From: Actinoplanes sp. NBRC 103695
GTDB lineage: Bacteria > Actinomycetota > Actinomycetes > Mycobacteriales > Micromonosporaceae
Reading direction: 5' to 3'
DNA length: 64,000 nucleotides
Assembly (NCBI RefSeq): GCF_030269485.1
Contig: NZ_BSTL01000008.1
Span: 223,729 to 287,728 of the forward strand
This document shows, in pieces, positions 9,359 to 17,930 of this stretch. Within the stretch, counting starts at the first letter, position 1; the number at the start of each line of letters is the position of its first letter. The notes under the pieces are model-generated. The model was not told the DNA's origin and did no database searches. It saw only the letters and a program-made list of their open reading frames with translations. The translations under genes and the position numbers were made by a program.

Positions 9359-12043
9359 ATGGAGATCATCGGTGTCCGTCACCTGCGCGGCCCCAACGTC
9401 CACGTGTCCCGCCCGGCCGTCGTCGCCCGCCTCGGCCTCGGCGACCTGACCGGCCGGGAGACCACCGACGTCGAGGGCTTCCCGGAACGGCTGCTCCGGG
9501 TCCTGCCCGGGCTCGCCGACCACCACTGCGCGGCGGGCGTGCCCGGCGGGTTCGTGAGCCGGATGCGCGGCGGGACCTACTTCGGGCACGTGACCGAGCA
9601 CGTCTGCATCGAGCTGTCCCAGCGGATCGGCCGGGACGTGAGCTTCGGCCGGACCGTCGCCACGGGGACGCCCGGGGTGTACGACGTCGTCGTCGAATGC
9701 CCGCCGGACGAGGCTCCTCCCGTCTCCGAGGCGTTGCTCGCGGCCGCCGTCGACCTCGTCCGGGCCGTGATCGGGGGCGTGGTGGCGGAACCCTCGCTGG
9801 AGGCGCTGCGCGAACTCGCCGACCGGACCGCCCCCGGCCCCAGCACCTCGGCCATCGTGGCGGCCGCCCGCCGGCGCGGCATCCCGGTGGAACGCCACGC
9901 CGACCTCAGCCTGCTCCGCCTCGGCTGGGGCAACCGCCGCCGGATGGCCTGGGCGGCGATGACCGACCGGACCGGCGGCGTCGGCATCGACATCGCCTCG
10001 GACAAGCAGGTCACCCGGGAGCTGCTGACCGACGCCGGCGTCCCGGTGGTGCCCGGGGGAGCGGCGGCCACCGCGGACGAGGCGGTCGCCTTGCTCTCGT
10101 TCCTGACAGGTCCAGTCGTGGTCAAGCCCCGGCGCGGCCGGCAGGGCGAGCATGTGGCCCTGGGACTGACTACGCCCGAACAGGTCGTGGCGGCCTTCAC
10201 CGCGGCCGGTGGCGACGTGGTCGTCGAGCGGCAGCTGCCGGGCCGCGACTACCGGGTCCTGGTGGTCTCCGGCGAGATCGTCGCCGCCGCCGAACGGATC
10301 GCCGCGCACGTGGTCGGCGACGGCGAGCACACCGTCGGCGAGCTGATCGACCTCGCCAACGCCGACCCGCGCCGGGGCGAAGGGCACAGCCGGGTGCTCA
10401 CCCGGATGCGGGTCGACGACGTCGCCGCCGCACTGCTGCGGCGGCAGGGCTGCACGCTCGCCACCGTCCCGTCCGCCGGGCGCGAGGTGTGGCTGCGCGA
10501 GAACGCCAACCTGTCCACCGGCGGCACCAGCCGGGACGTCACCGACCGGCGCCACCCGGACGTGACCCGGCTGTGCCTGCGGGTGGCCGCGCTGGTCGGG
10601 CTGGACGTGGCCGGCATCGACCTGCGCCTGCCGGACATCGGCGAGCCGATCCCGCCGGCCGGCGACCCGGCACTGGTCACCGCCGGGGTGATCGAGGTGA
10701 ACGCGGTGCCCGGGCTGCGCATGCACCTGGCCCCGGTGCAGGGCAAGGCGCGCGACGCCGGGGACGCGATCGTGGCGGCGATGTTCCCCGCCGGGTCGGA
10801 CGGGCGGATCCCGCTGGCGGCGGTCACCGGGACGAACGGGAAGACCAGCGTGGCGCGGCTGGCCGCGTACCTCCTCGAAGGGTCCGGTCTTGCGGTTGGT
10901 CTGACCTGCACGGACGGCGTCAGCATCGGGGGCCGCGTGGTCTACGAGGGCGACTCCACCGGGCCACGGTCGGCGCAGATGGTGCTGGGCGACCCCGGTG
11001 TGCAGGCGGCCGTCGTGGAGACCGCGCGCGGCGGCATCCTGCGGCGCGGCCTCGGCTACGACTGGTGCGACGTCGGGGTGATCACCAACATCACCGGCGA
11101 CCACCTCGGCCAGGACGGGCTCGAGTCGATCGAGGACATCGCCCACGTCAAGGCGCTGGTCGCGGAGCGGGTCAAGGACGGCGGCACGCTGGTGCTCAAC
11201 GCCGACGACCCGTACGTGCGCAGCCTGCCGGAGCGACCGCGGGTGCGCGCCGAGCACAAGCGCATCGTCTGGTTCGCCGAGGACGCGCGGCAGCCGACGG
11301 TGGCCGCCCACCTGACCAAGGGCGGCATGGCGTACGTGCTGCAGGACGGCTGGCTGGTGCAGGCGGTCGGCGCCCGGCGCACCCCGCTGATCCGGATGGC
11401 CGAGCTGCCCGGTGCGTACGGCGGCGCCGCGCCCTGTCAGGCGGTGAACGCGCTGGCGGCGATCGCGGCCGCCCGGGCGATGGGCGCCTCGCAGGACGTG
11501 GTGCTGGAACGGCTGACGAGCTTCGACCCGCCGGCGCACAACCCGGGCCGGGGCACCCTGATGCGCCGCGGCGACGTCTCGCTGTTCGTGGACTCGGCGC
11601 ACAACCCGGCGGCGCTGGCGGCCGCGCTGCGTACCCTGCACAAGCTCTTCGGCCCGGAGCGGTGCCTGGCCGTGGTGACGTTGCCCGGCGACCGCCGCGA
11701 CGACCTGACCGCCGCGTCCGCGCAGGTGCTGGCCGACGGGGTCACCCGGGCGGTCCTGCACGAGGACGCCGACCTGCGAGGACGCCCGGCGGGGGAGGTG
11801 GTCGCGCTGGTCGAGCGGGAGATGCGCCTGCGGCGGCCACTGTTGCGATCGGTACGGGCGGACGGCTACCGCGCGGCCGTGACCACGGCCCTGGAGATGG
11901 CCGGGCGGGGCGACGTGATCCTGGTGCTCTACGAGAAGATGGCGCCGATGCTGGCGCTGCTCACCGAACTCGGCGCGGTGCCGTCCGACCCCGGTCCGGC
12001 GCCTCGTCGCCGCGCTGCCCGCGCCGCGTTGATTAAAGAATGA
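9359..12043 (+). CDS. cphA: Cyanophycin synthetase-like ligase
   Basis: An 894-residue three-domain ligase of the CphA family, which polymerises Asp and Arg non-ribosomally using ATP. Order: N-domain beginning EIIGVRHLRGPNVH, ATP-grasp domain (about 210-470), and a Mur-ligase domain with P-loop TGTNGKTS near residue 491 followed by ARGGILRRGL and DHLGQDG. The grasp-loop segment here is KPRRGRQGEHV, whereas cyanobacterial enzymes carry KPxDGNHGRGV, so specificity may differ. ATG 9359 is chosen since it starts the conserved N-domain; upstream in-frame codons encode an unconserved leader. No cyanophycinase or isoaspartyl dipeptidase is seen nearby, so the polymer product is inferred only. Confidence 0.85.
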   Translation: MEIIGVRHLRGPNVHVSRPAVVARLGLGDLTGRETTDVEGFPERLLRVLPGLADHHCAAGVPGGFVSRMRGGTYFGHVTEHVCIELSQRIGRDVSFGRTVATGTPGVYDVVVECPPDEAPPVSEALLAAAVDLVRAVIGGVVAEPSLEALRELADRTAPGPSTSAIVAAARRRGIPVERHADLSLLRLGWGNRRRMAWAAMTDRTGGVGIDIASDKQVTRELLTDAGVPVVPGGAAATADEAVALLSFLTGPVVVKPRRGRQGEHVALGLTTPEQVVAAFTAAGGDVVVERQLPGRDYRVLVVSGEIVAAAERIAAHVVGDGEHTVGELIDLANADPRRGEGHSRVLTRMRVDDVAAALLRRQGCTLATVPSAGREVWLRENANLSTGGTSRDVTDRRHPDVTRLCLRVAALVGLDVAGIDLRLPDIGEPIPPAGDPALVTAGVIEVNAVPGLRMHLAPVQGKARDAGDAIVAAMFPAGSDGRIPLAAVTGTNGKTSVARLAAYLLEGSGLAVGLTCTDGVSIGGRVVYEGDSTGPRSAQMVLGDPGVQAAVVETARGGILRRGLGYDWCDVGVITNITGDHLGQDGLESIEDIAHVKALVAERVKDGGTLVLNADDPYVRSLPERPRVRAEHKRIVWFAEDARQPTVAAHLTKGGMAYVLQDGWLVQAVGARRTPLIRMAELPGAYGGAAPCQAVNALAAIAAARAMGASQDVVLERLTSFDPPAHNPGRGTLMRRGDVSLFVDSAHNPAALAAALRTLHKLFGPERCLAVVTLPGDRRDDLTAASAQVLADGVTRAVLHEDADLRGRPAGEVVALVEREMRLRRPLLRSVRADGYRAAVTTALEMAGRGDVILVLYEKMAPMLALLTELGAVPSDPGPAPRRRAARAALIKE

Positions 12044-12460
12044 TCGACGTGGTCTCATCGGCCGATCAGTCGAGGTTGCGCAGGTAGTGGCCGTTCTGTT
12101 CGGTGGCAAATGCCACTCATCGGATGGCGACTCTGCGTAATCATTGCCGGTGAGAGTGTCGGATATCTGGTTAAGACACCGACAAATATGCTCGGGGTGT
12201 AATCGGATGGCCACAGTTGGTATATGTATTCCACAGAGGACCCTCCGATCGGGTGAGTAGCCAGTCTTGCGACGAATCTCATCGAAATGGACAGGCCCTC
12301 GGTGTCACGTCCGGATAAACCGGCCCTGAGCTGCGAAAACGCAGCTACTTGCAGTGCTCATACCAAATCAATGCCGAACCCCACACAGAGTGACGACGCG
12401 CAGGTCATCCCGCTATTTGAGCAGTCGAGGAAGTGGCCGAACGTCGGCTAACATCCCTGC
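12044..12460. other. Intergenic region between cphA and the kinase gene
   Basis: No convincing gene. The stretch is visibly less GC-rich than its surroundings and holds small palindromes: GTGGCA-aa-TGCCAC (12103-12116) and AGCTGCG-aaaa-CGCAGCT (12329-12346). The ten-mer atcggatggc occurs twice. This is likely the promoter and operator region for the downstream kinase, and the first hairpin may help end cphA transcription; I could not fix a promoter with confidence. Confidence 0.5.
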
Positions 12461-12542
12461 CGTCGATGGGGAAAGCTAACGGGCCAAGGCGGCCCGGACG
12501 CGCCCCGGCGTCGAGAAGCATGGCGGTGCATCTCGACGTTTT
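12461..12542 (+). promoter_or_regulatory. Structured leader with intrinsic terminator (possible attenuator) before the kinase gene
   Basis: A terminator-like hairpin, CGTCGAGA (12509-12516) with TCTCGACG (12531-12538) and an inner GCA/TGC stem, is followed by TTTT at 12539-12542, 23 bases before the kinase ATG. Upstream lie a second hairpin, CGGGCC/GGCCCG (12480-12496), enclosed by GGGG (12468-12471) and CCCC (12503-12506), and a further CGTCGA at 12461-12466 that can compete for the terminator's right arm. This is the layout of a transcription attenuator or riboswitch, but I recognise no known class. Confidence 0.5.
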
Positions 12543-12565
12543 CTCGAACGCGCATGTGGGGGCAC

Positions 12566-14830
12566 ATGAGCACGACGGACCTGCCCGGTTCGAGTCTGCT
12601 GGCCAACCGTTATCGGTTGGTCGAGCGACTCGGCGCCGGCGGGATGTCAGTGGTGTGGCGAGGATTCGATGAGGTCCTCGGACGCCAGGTGGCGGTCAAA
12701 GTGCTGCCACCGTCGACGAGCTCGGACTCGTCGTTCCGGCGCAGGCTTCGCGCCGAGGCGCAGGCCGCTGCCCGGCTGAGCCACCCACACATCACCAACG
12801 TGTACGACTACGGCGAGGCCACCACGGTCGACGGCGAGCCCGTCCCGTACGTGGTCATGGAGCTGGTCGACGGTGAGTCGCTCGCCGCCGTGCTGGCCCG
12901 CTCCCGGCGCCTGCCCTGGCCCGCGGCCGTCCGCATCGCCTCCGAGGTCTCCGCGGCGCTCGCCGCGGCGCACTCCCGTGGCATCGTGCACCGCGACGTC
13001 ACCCCGGCCAACGTCATGCTCACCCCGACCGGGGCCAAGGTCGTCGACTTCGGCATCTCCGCGCTCATCGGCGAGAACGACATCGACCCCGACGGCAGCC
13101 TGCTCGGCACCCCGGCCTACCTCGCACCCGAGCGGCTCGAGGGCGGCCAGGTCAGCCCGGCCACCGACGTCTACGCGGTCGGCCTGCTCATCTACCGCAC
13201 CCTGATCGGGCAGCTGCCCTGGGACGTCGGCACCACCACGGCGCTGCTGCGCGCCCACCAGTACACCGAGCCCGACCCGCTGCCGCCCGTCGAGGGCCTG
13301 CCGCTGATCGTCTCCGACCTGGTCGAGCGCTGCCTGCAGAAACGGCCCGACGACCGGCCGTCCAGCGCCGAGCTCGCCGAGATCCTGGCCGGGGCGGCCG
13401 GGAACGTGCCGGTGCAGCGCAACTACATCCCCGAGTGGGCGGACAGCGGCGAGGACACCACGATCCTGCCGAGCGCGTACCCGTACACCGACGCCCGGGT
13501 CCGGCCCGGGCACGCCCGCGTCGCCGACGGACCGGCCCAGGCCGGTCGCGGGGTCGCCGCGGTGCGCGCCGCCGCCGGGCCTGCCGGTCTGGCCGCGGCC
13601 GGCGCCATGGCCGCCGCCGCGGAGGAGAACGCGCCGATCTCTCCCGCACCCGGCGCGCCGGCCCGGCCGGTACCGGTCGCCGAGGTGGAGGCCGCCGTCG
13701 ACGGCGCCTTCACGGCCGCGCCGCCCAACCGCGGGCCGGTCCAGTCGCCGGGCCGCAACAACCGCTTCGGGGCGATGCCCCCCTCCACCCCGGTGGCCGC
13801 CGCTCCGGCCGCCCCGCTGCTTCCGGCCGACAACTCGGCCACCGCGCTGCGGCCGGCCATCGGAGCGCCCGGCGTACCGGACCAAGACCCGGGTGGCGGC
13901 GGAAATCCGCCACCGGGGGACCGGCCGGCCGGTGCCGGTTCCAGCGCGCCCCGGCCTCGGCCGGGACGCGTACACGGCCGCCGCGTGCTCATCGTGGCGG
14001 GCACGGTCGCGCTGCTCGGCGCAGTCACGTACAGCTGGTCACTCGCGGCGAACGATGGGGGTCGCACTCCCCCCGTCGAGGGGCAGCCGCAGCCCAGCGT
14101 GCTGGCCGCGTCGGGCAAGTGCGTCGTGAGCTACGCGGTCTGGTCGGAAGCCGACAACCGGTTCAAGGCGTCGGTCACGGTCGCCAACCGGGACAACCAG
14201 GCGGTCAAGAACTGGAACCTATGGTTCATCATGCCCGGCGACCAGGTCCTCAGCAGCAACGGCCGGACCGGCTTCAACCTGGATCAGCAGGAACGCGCGG
14301 TCACCGTCAAGGGCACCAGCACGCTCAGCCCGCAGAAGGCGGTCACGCTGAACTTCAGCGGGCGGTACAGCGAGAGCAACGCCGCGCCGATGGTGTTCCA
14401 GCTCGGCGGCAAGACCTGCGACGCGTACGTGTCGCCGAAGCCCGGCGAGCCGTCGCGGCCGGTCCAGCGGCTCTCCAACGGTGACGTCCGGCTGGGTCCG
14501 CCGGCCTCGCAGAACCCGCAGCCGGGCATCTCCATCGGGCCCGGTGGCGTGGTCGTGCCGGTTCCGGTGCCCACCAAGACCGGCGGCACGAAGACGCCCA
14601 CCAACGGCAATTCCTCGGCGGTCACCACCAAGGAGCCGGACCCCACCTGCGAGACCGACCCGGATCTTTGCCCCGGCCCGAACCCGAACACCCCGAGTGG
14701 TGGGGCGAGCAGCCCGACCACGACCATCACCGAGGAGCCGACCAAGTCCGCGCCGCCCACCCTCCCGGACGACGACGAGGGCGACGAGCAGGGACTCGGC
14801 GAGAACGCGGGCAGTAACCAGGGCGAGTGA
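12566..14830 (+). CDS. Membrane Ser/Thr protein kinase with extracellular CBM2-like domain
   Basis: PknB-type kinase of 754 residues. The cytosolic kinase domain (about 15-275) has the glycine loop GAGGMSVV, Lys45 in VAVKV, catalytic HRD with Asp144 (HRDVTPANV, Thr where Lys is usual) and DFGIS. A long Pro/Ala-rich linker leads to one membrane helix (about 474-495). The outer part from Cys519 to Cys618 resembles a family 2 carbohydrate-binding module (NWNLWF, PGDQVLSSNGRTGFN), with the terminal Cys pair but lacking two of the three aromatic residues usual for cellulose binding. A Thr/Pro-rich acidic tail follows. ATG 12566 has GGGGG at three to four bases upstream. Probably senses a wall or matrix polymer (inference). 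Confidence 0.88.
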   Translation: MSTTDLPGSSLLANRYRLVERLGAGGMSVVWRGFDEVLGRQVAVKVLPPSTSSDSSFRRRLRAEAQAAARLSHPHITNVYDYGEATTVDGEPVPYVVMELVDGESLAAVLARSRRLPWPAAVRIASEVSAALAAAHSRGIVHRDVTPANVMLTPTGAKVVDFGISALIGENDIDPDGSLLGTPAYLAPERLEGGQVSPATDVYAVGLLIYRTLIGQLPWDVGTTTALLRAHQYTEPDPLPPVEGLPLIVSDLVERCLQKRPDDRPSSAELAEILAGAAGNVPVQRNYIPEWADSGEDTTILPSAYPYTDARVRPGHARVADGPAQAGRGVAAVRAAAGPAGLAAAGAMAAAAEENAPISPAPGAPARPVPVAEVEAAVDGAFTAAPPNRGPVQSPGRNNRFGAMPPSTPVAAAPAAPLLPADNSATALRPAIGAPGVPDQDPGGGGNPPPGDRPAGAGSSAPRPRPGRVHGRRVLIVAGTVALLGAVTYSWSLAANDGGRTPPVEGQPQPSVLAASGKCVVSYAVWSEADNRFKASVTVANRDNQAVKNWNLWFIMPGDQVLSSNGRTGFNLDQQERAVTVKGTSTLSPQKAVTLNFSGRYSESNAAPMVFQLGGKTCDAYVSPKPGEPSRPVQRLSNGDVRLGPPASQNPQPGISIGPGGVVVPVPVPTKTGGTKTPTNGNSSAVTTKEPDPTCETDPDLCPGPNPNTPSGGASSPTTTITEEPTKSAPPTLPDDDEGDEQGLGENAGSNQGE

Positions 14831-14845
14831 TCTTTCGTCCCGCAT

Positions 14846-14876
14846 GATCGGCCGGCTGGTGATCAGCCGGCCGATC
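14846..14876 (+). terminator. Hairpin after the kinase gene
   Basis: A perfect 13-bp stem, GATCGGCCGGCTG (14846-14858) with CAGCCGGCCGATC (14864-14876), and a five-base loop lies 15 bases after the kinase stop. No clear T-run follows, so this is a terminator of the U-poor type common in high-GC bacteria, or an RNA-stabilising hairpin. Confidence 0.65.
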
Positions 14877-15042
14877 GGCGCGTTATGGTGACGTTGATAC
14901 ATGCAGGCACGGTTTCTCCGTATTTCCTTTCCCCGGTTTCTGCCGGGGCGCTGGCGTGCCTGCGGGCCGGTCGGCAGCTCCGCGTGGATGATGGCGCTGT
15001 CAGCTAGGTCACAGAGCAAACGTCGTCACACGGGGAGCTCGC

Positions 15043-15297
15043 ATGATCAGCACCGTTGAGGACCTGCAAGCGGAGGCGCTGTTCGTCTCCTACCTGCAGC
15101 CCTCCGACAGCCCGAGCCGTGAATCGCTCGAGGATGCCGTCACCGCCATGATCCTGCGCCACGGGAGCGACGGCTGTGCCGCCGTCGTGGCCGAGGAGTA
15201 CGGCGACCACCCGGAGGTGGCGGTGCGCCGCATGTGCTGGGTCCGGCGGGAACTCGTCGCTCAGCGACGGCCGCTGAGCGCCCCGCGTGCTTCCTGA
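15043..15297 (+). CDS. Small hypothetical protein upstream of the sigma factor
   Basis: 84 residues, no recognised domain. The sequence is largely helical and amphipathic (TVEDLQAEALFVSYLQ, then EDAVTAMILRHG, AVVAEEYGDHPEVAVRRMCWVRRELV). The ATG has GGGGAG seven bases upstream, and codon third positions are strongly GC-biased, supporting a real gene. It lies 149 bases before a FliA/WhiG-like sigma factor gene in the same direction, so a role linked to that sigma factor is possible but only by position. Confidence 0.65.
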   Translation: MISTVEDLQAEALFVSYLQPSDSPSRESLEDAVTAMILRHGSDGCAAVVAEEYGDHPEVAVRRMCWVRRELVAQRRPLSAPRAS

Positions 15298-15446
15298 GGA
15301 CTTTTCGCAAAAAACACCATAAAAGCAACCGAGTTCGGCCGCCCCTGCACCTAGGGACGGCAAATGTTCTCCTCGTCAGCCGGCTCTGAGCCGGTTCGCA
15401 TGACGCCCGGCTCCGGCCGGTGCGTACCCCTGCGAGGAGGACCACC

Positions 15447-16349
15447 GTGATCGTTACGACCGAACTCCCCGCCGCCGTCGGCACCACACACGACGCGCCG
15501 TCCGCGCGCGACATCGAGGACCTCGTCCGCGAACACATGCCGATGGTCGGCCATCTGGTCCGGGAACTGCTCAACCGCGTACCCGGCCATGTCCACGGCG
15601 ACGACCTTTCGTCCGCCGGATTCGCCGCCCTGCTCGGGGCCGCCCGCTCGTTCGACGTGAGCCGCGGCATCCCGTTTCACCGGTTCGCCGCGGTGCGCAT
15701 CCGCGGGGCGTTGCTCGACGAGCTGCGCGGGCAGGACTGGGCCAGCCGGTCCGTACGCGCCCGGGCTAGGCGCACCACGGCGGCCCGATCCGAGCTGACC
15801 GCGGCCCTCGGCCGGACCCCGACCGAGGCCGAGGTGGCCGAGATGCTGGGCATCGGCATCGCCGAACTCGCGGCCGTCGAGGACGACGTGCAGAAGGCGG
15901 CGCTGCTCAGCCTGCAAGGCTTCCCCACCGGGGCGGCCGAGGAGATGGTGCCCGAGCAGTCCGAAGGCCCCGAGGACCTGCTGATCAAGCGGGAACGCCT
16001 CGGATACCTCCACCAGGCCATCCAGGCCCTGCCCGAGCGGCTGCGGCTGGTGGTGACCGAATCGTTCCTGCAGGAGCAGCCCCTCAGCGACGTGGCGGCC
16101 CGGCTCGGCGTCACCGAGTCGCGCATCTCCCAGCTCCGCACCGAGGCGCTGCGGCTGCTCCGCGAAGGGCTGAACAACTCCCTCGCGCCCGAGCTGCTGA
16201 CCGTGGCGGCCGGCGGTCCGCGGACACGCAAGGGATGCCTGCAGCGGCGGCGCACGGAGTACTTCGAGCGGGTGGCCACCCAGGGCAACCTGCGGACGCG
16301 GCTGGCACTGACCGACGAGCACGGGGTGCCGATCGCCGTCGCGGCCTGA
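15447..16349 (+). CDS. FliA/WhiG-type RNA polymerase sigma factor
   Basis: Sigma-70 family group 3 factor, 300 residues. Region 2 reads DDLSSAGFAALLGAARSFD then FHRFAAVRIRGALLDELRGQDW, close to FliA/WhiG; region 3 follows (RSELTAALGRTPTEAEVAEMLG) and region 4 (LPERLRLVVTESFLQEQPLSDVAARLGVTESRISQLRTEAL). A C-terminal extension of about 60 residues beyond region 4 is unusual. FliA directs flagellar genes and WhiG sporulation genes; motile-spored actinomycetes carry several such factors, so either role fits. GTG 15447 is chosen for its GAGGAGG at six bases. No anti-sigma gene is adjacent. Confidence 0.85.
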   Translation: MIVTTELPAAVGTTHDAPSARDIEDLVREHMPMVGHLVRELLNRVPGHVHGDDLSSAGFAALLGAARSFDVSRGIPFHRFAAVRIRGALLDELRGQDWASRSVRARARRTTAARSELTAALGRTPTEAEVAEMLGIGIAELAAVEDDVQKAALLSLQGFPTGAAEEMVPEQSEGPEDLLIKRERLGYLHQAIQALPERLRLVVTESFLQEQPLSDVAARLGVTESRISQLRTEALRLLREGLNNSLAPELLTVAAGGPRTRKGCLQRRRTEYFERVATQGNLRTRLALTDEHGVPIAVAA

Positions 16350-16353
16350 CGGA

Positions 16354-17088
16354 TCAGACCGGTGCCGGCATCGCCGCGCAGAAGGGGTCGAGCGCAGCCT
16401 GGACCTCGCGGATGTCGGCGCCGGTCGCCGTGGCCAGCACGCCCGGACCCGCCAACGCCATCACGGCCGCGCCCTCGGCCGGCAGGTGCGGGACGGGCAG
16501 GCCCGGACCTGCCAGGACGGCCGAGCCGGTTGCCCGGGCGTTGCCCAGGACGGCGGCGCCGGACCAGCCCGGGGCGTCCGGGCCGACCGTCAGCCGGTGG
16601 CGGTAGAGGGTGCGGCCGGCGTACCGGATGGTCACGTCGGACCGCACCGAGCCGGACGGCTCGTCATGGCGGCCGCAGACCAGGTCGTCGCGCCAGAGCA
16701 ACGAACCGCCGTCGGCCACCTCCACCGCGGTGCTCGCGTGGTGGTCGCAGCCGGCCGCGGCGATGGCCGGCTCGGGCAGCCAGCGCAGCGATCCGGCGAC
16801 CGTGGCCCGGACAGTCAGCAGCGACGGTGGCGCCGGGCGGCCCGGCAGCAGCAGGGTCGCGGCCACGCTACGGATCTCCAGGTGGGCGCCGGGGCCGACC
16901 TCGATCTCCAGCAGCAGGTCGTCGCCGCGCAACGGGCCGGCCGCGCCGCCGACCAGGTGCACGGTCGCGCTGGTGGTGTCGCGCGGGCCGGTGCGGCGCA
17001 GCAGGAGCGGCGACTCGCCCCGCAGCACGGCCAGCCGGGTAACGCCCGAACGGTCCGCCTCCGCCACGATCCGCGCCGCGGCGCGCAT
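16354..17088 (-). CDS. ureD: Urease accessory protein UreD
   Basis: UreD (UreH) is the scaffold of the UreD-UreF-UreG complex that loads nickel and CO2 into apo-urease. 244 residues, with the family's beta-rich pattern (LRGDDLLLEIEVGPGAHLEIRSVAATLLLPG, then WLPEPAIAAAGCDHHASTAVEVADGG and LLWRDDLVCGR). It is the last gene of the urease operon, 80 bases after ureG, and lies tail to tail with the sigma factor gene only four bases away. ATG at 17088. Confidence 0.9.
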   Translation of the reverse strand: MRAAARIVAEADRSGVTRLAVLRGESPLLLRRTGPRDTTSATVHLVGGAAGPLRGDDLLLEIEVGPGAHLEIRSVAATLLLPGRPAPPSLLTVRATVAGSLRWLPEPAIAAAGCDHHASTAVEVADGGSLLWRDDLVCGRHDEPSGSVRSDVTIRYAGRTLYRHRLTVGPDAPGWSGAAVLGNARATGSAVLAGPGLPVPHLPAEGAAVMALAGPGVLATATGADIREVQAALDPFCAAMPAPV

Positions 17089-17168
17089 CAGACCCGCCTG
17101 GCGCGTCGCGTGTCGCGCGGCGCGACCACGGTCGCCGCGTCGCGGGTTTCCGCCGGCATCGGGGCGGC

Positions 17169-17879
17169 TCAGGCCGGGGTCGCGGCGCGGTCCTTGACCA
17201 GCGCGCGGATCCAGTCGGCCACCGGGGTGGCCGCGCGGTCCTCGACCAGCGACAGGAACGCGGTGGGCAGGTCGCCGCGCCGCGCGCGGGCGTCGCGGTC
17301 CATCACGGTCAGGTCGGCGCCGACCAGCGGGGCCAGGTCGGTCTTGTTGATCACCAGGAGGTCGGCGGCGGTCACGCCGGGGCCGCCCTTGCGCGGGACC
17401 TTGTCGCCGCCGGCCACGTCGACCACGAAGATCTGGCGATCGATCAGGCCCTTGCTGAACGTCGCGGTCAGATTGTCGCCGCCGCTCTCCACCAGCACCA
17501 GGTCGAGCGGGCCGAGGGCGTCCTCCAGGTCCTCGACCGCGTCGAGGTTGGCGGAGATGTCGTCACGGATCGCGGTGTGCGGGCAGCAGCCGGTCTCCAC
17601 CGCGCGGATCCGCTCGGCCGGCAGGACGCCGTTGCGGAGCAGGAAGTCGGCGTCCTCGGTGGTGTAGATGTCGTTGGTCACCACGGCCAGGCGAAGCTCG
17701 TCACCCAGGGACCGGCACAGCGCCGCGACCAGGGCGGTCTTGCCGGAGCCGACCGGGCCGCCGATGCCGATGCGCAGCGCCCGCGGGCCGCCGGACAGCG
17801 GGGTGTGCGGGTCGACGCCCGGGTCGGGGTGGGTGTGCGGCACCTCGTCGGTGCCGTGCTCATGCGGGTGATCGGTCAT
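17169..17879 (-). CDS. ureG: Urease accessory GTPase UreG
   Basis: SIMIBI-class GTPase that delivers nickel to the urease apoenzyme. 236 residues. The His-rich N-terminus ([22 protein letters not shown]) is a likely metal-binding tail that may partly compensate for the absence of ureE. P-loop GGPVGSGKT near residue 40, the CPH metal-binding motif in [20 protein letters not shown] and the guanine-specificity NKTD are all present. ATG at 17879 has AAGGAAGG upstream; a GTG nine bases earlier would sit too close to it. Confidence 0.94.
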   Translation of the reverse strand: MTDHPHEHGTDEVPHTHPDPGVDPHTPLSGGPRALRIGIGGPVGSGKTALVAALCRSLGDELRLAVVTNDIYTTEDADFLLRNGVLPAERIRAVETGCCPHTAIRDDISANLDAVEDLEDALGPLDLVLVESGGDNLTATFSKGLIDRQIFVVDVAGGDKVPRKGGPGVTAADLLVINKTDLAPLVGADLTVMDRDARARRGDLPTAFLSLVEDRAATPVADWIRALVKDRAATPA

Positions 17880-17891
17880 CAGACACACCTT

Positions 17892-17930
17892 CCTTATGAC
17901 GCTTCCTCATGCCTTATGACGCTTCTCATG
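17892..17930. repeat. 20-bp tandem duplication at the ureF-ureG junction
   Basis: Two near-identical copies of ccttatgacgcttcctcatg (17892-17911 and, with one base missing, 17912-17930). The left copy supplies the AAGGAAGG of ureG on the minus strand, and the right copy spans the ureF stop codon. It has enlarged the ureF-ureG spacer. Confidence 0.75.

Noticed and set aside
12055..12282. Minus-strand 75-codon frame between cphA and the kinase
   Set aside because: No GC3 bias, no ribosome-binding site and no recognisable protein; better read as regulatory DNA.
12440..12545. c-di-AMP (ydaO) or c-di-GMP (GEMM) riboswitch before the kinase
   Set aside because: Two GCTAAC strings recall ydaO, but the conserved core elements of either class cannot be aligned, so no class is assigned.
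12995..13005. Kinase as a pseudokinase because HRDxK reads HRDVT
   Set aside because: HRD, the P-loop Lys and DFG are intact, and Thr at this place occurs in other actinobacterial kinases.
15300..15446. FliA/WhiG-type promoter upstream of the sigma factor
   Set aside because: TAAA is followed about 14 bases later by GCCG, but the rest of the -10 (ATAA) is not matched; too weak to report.
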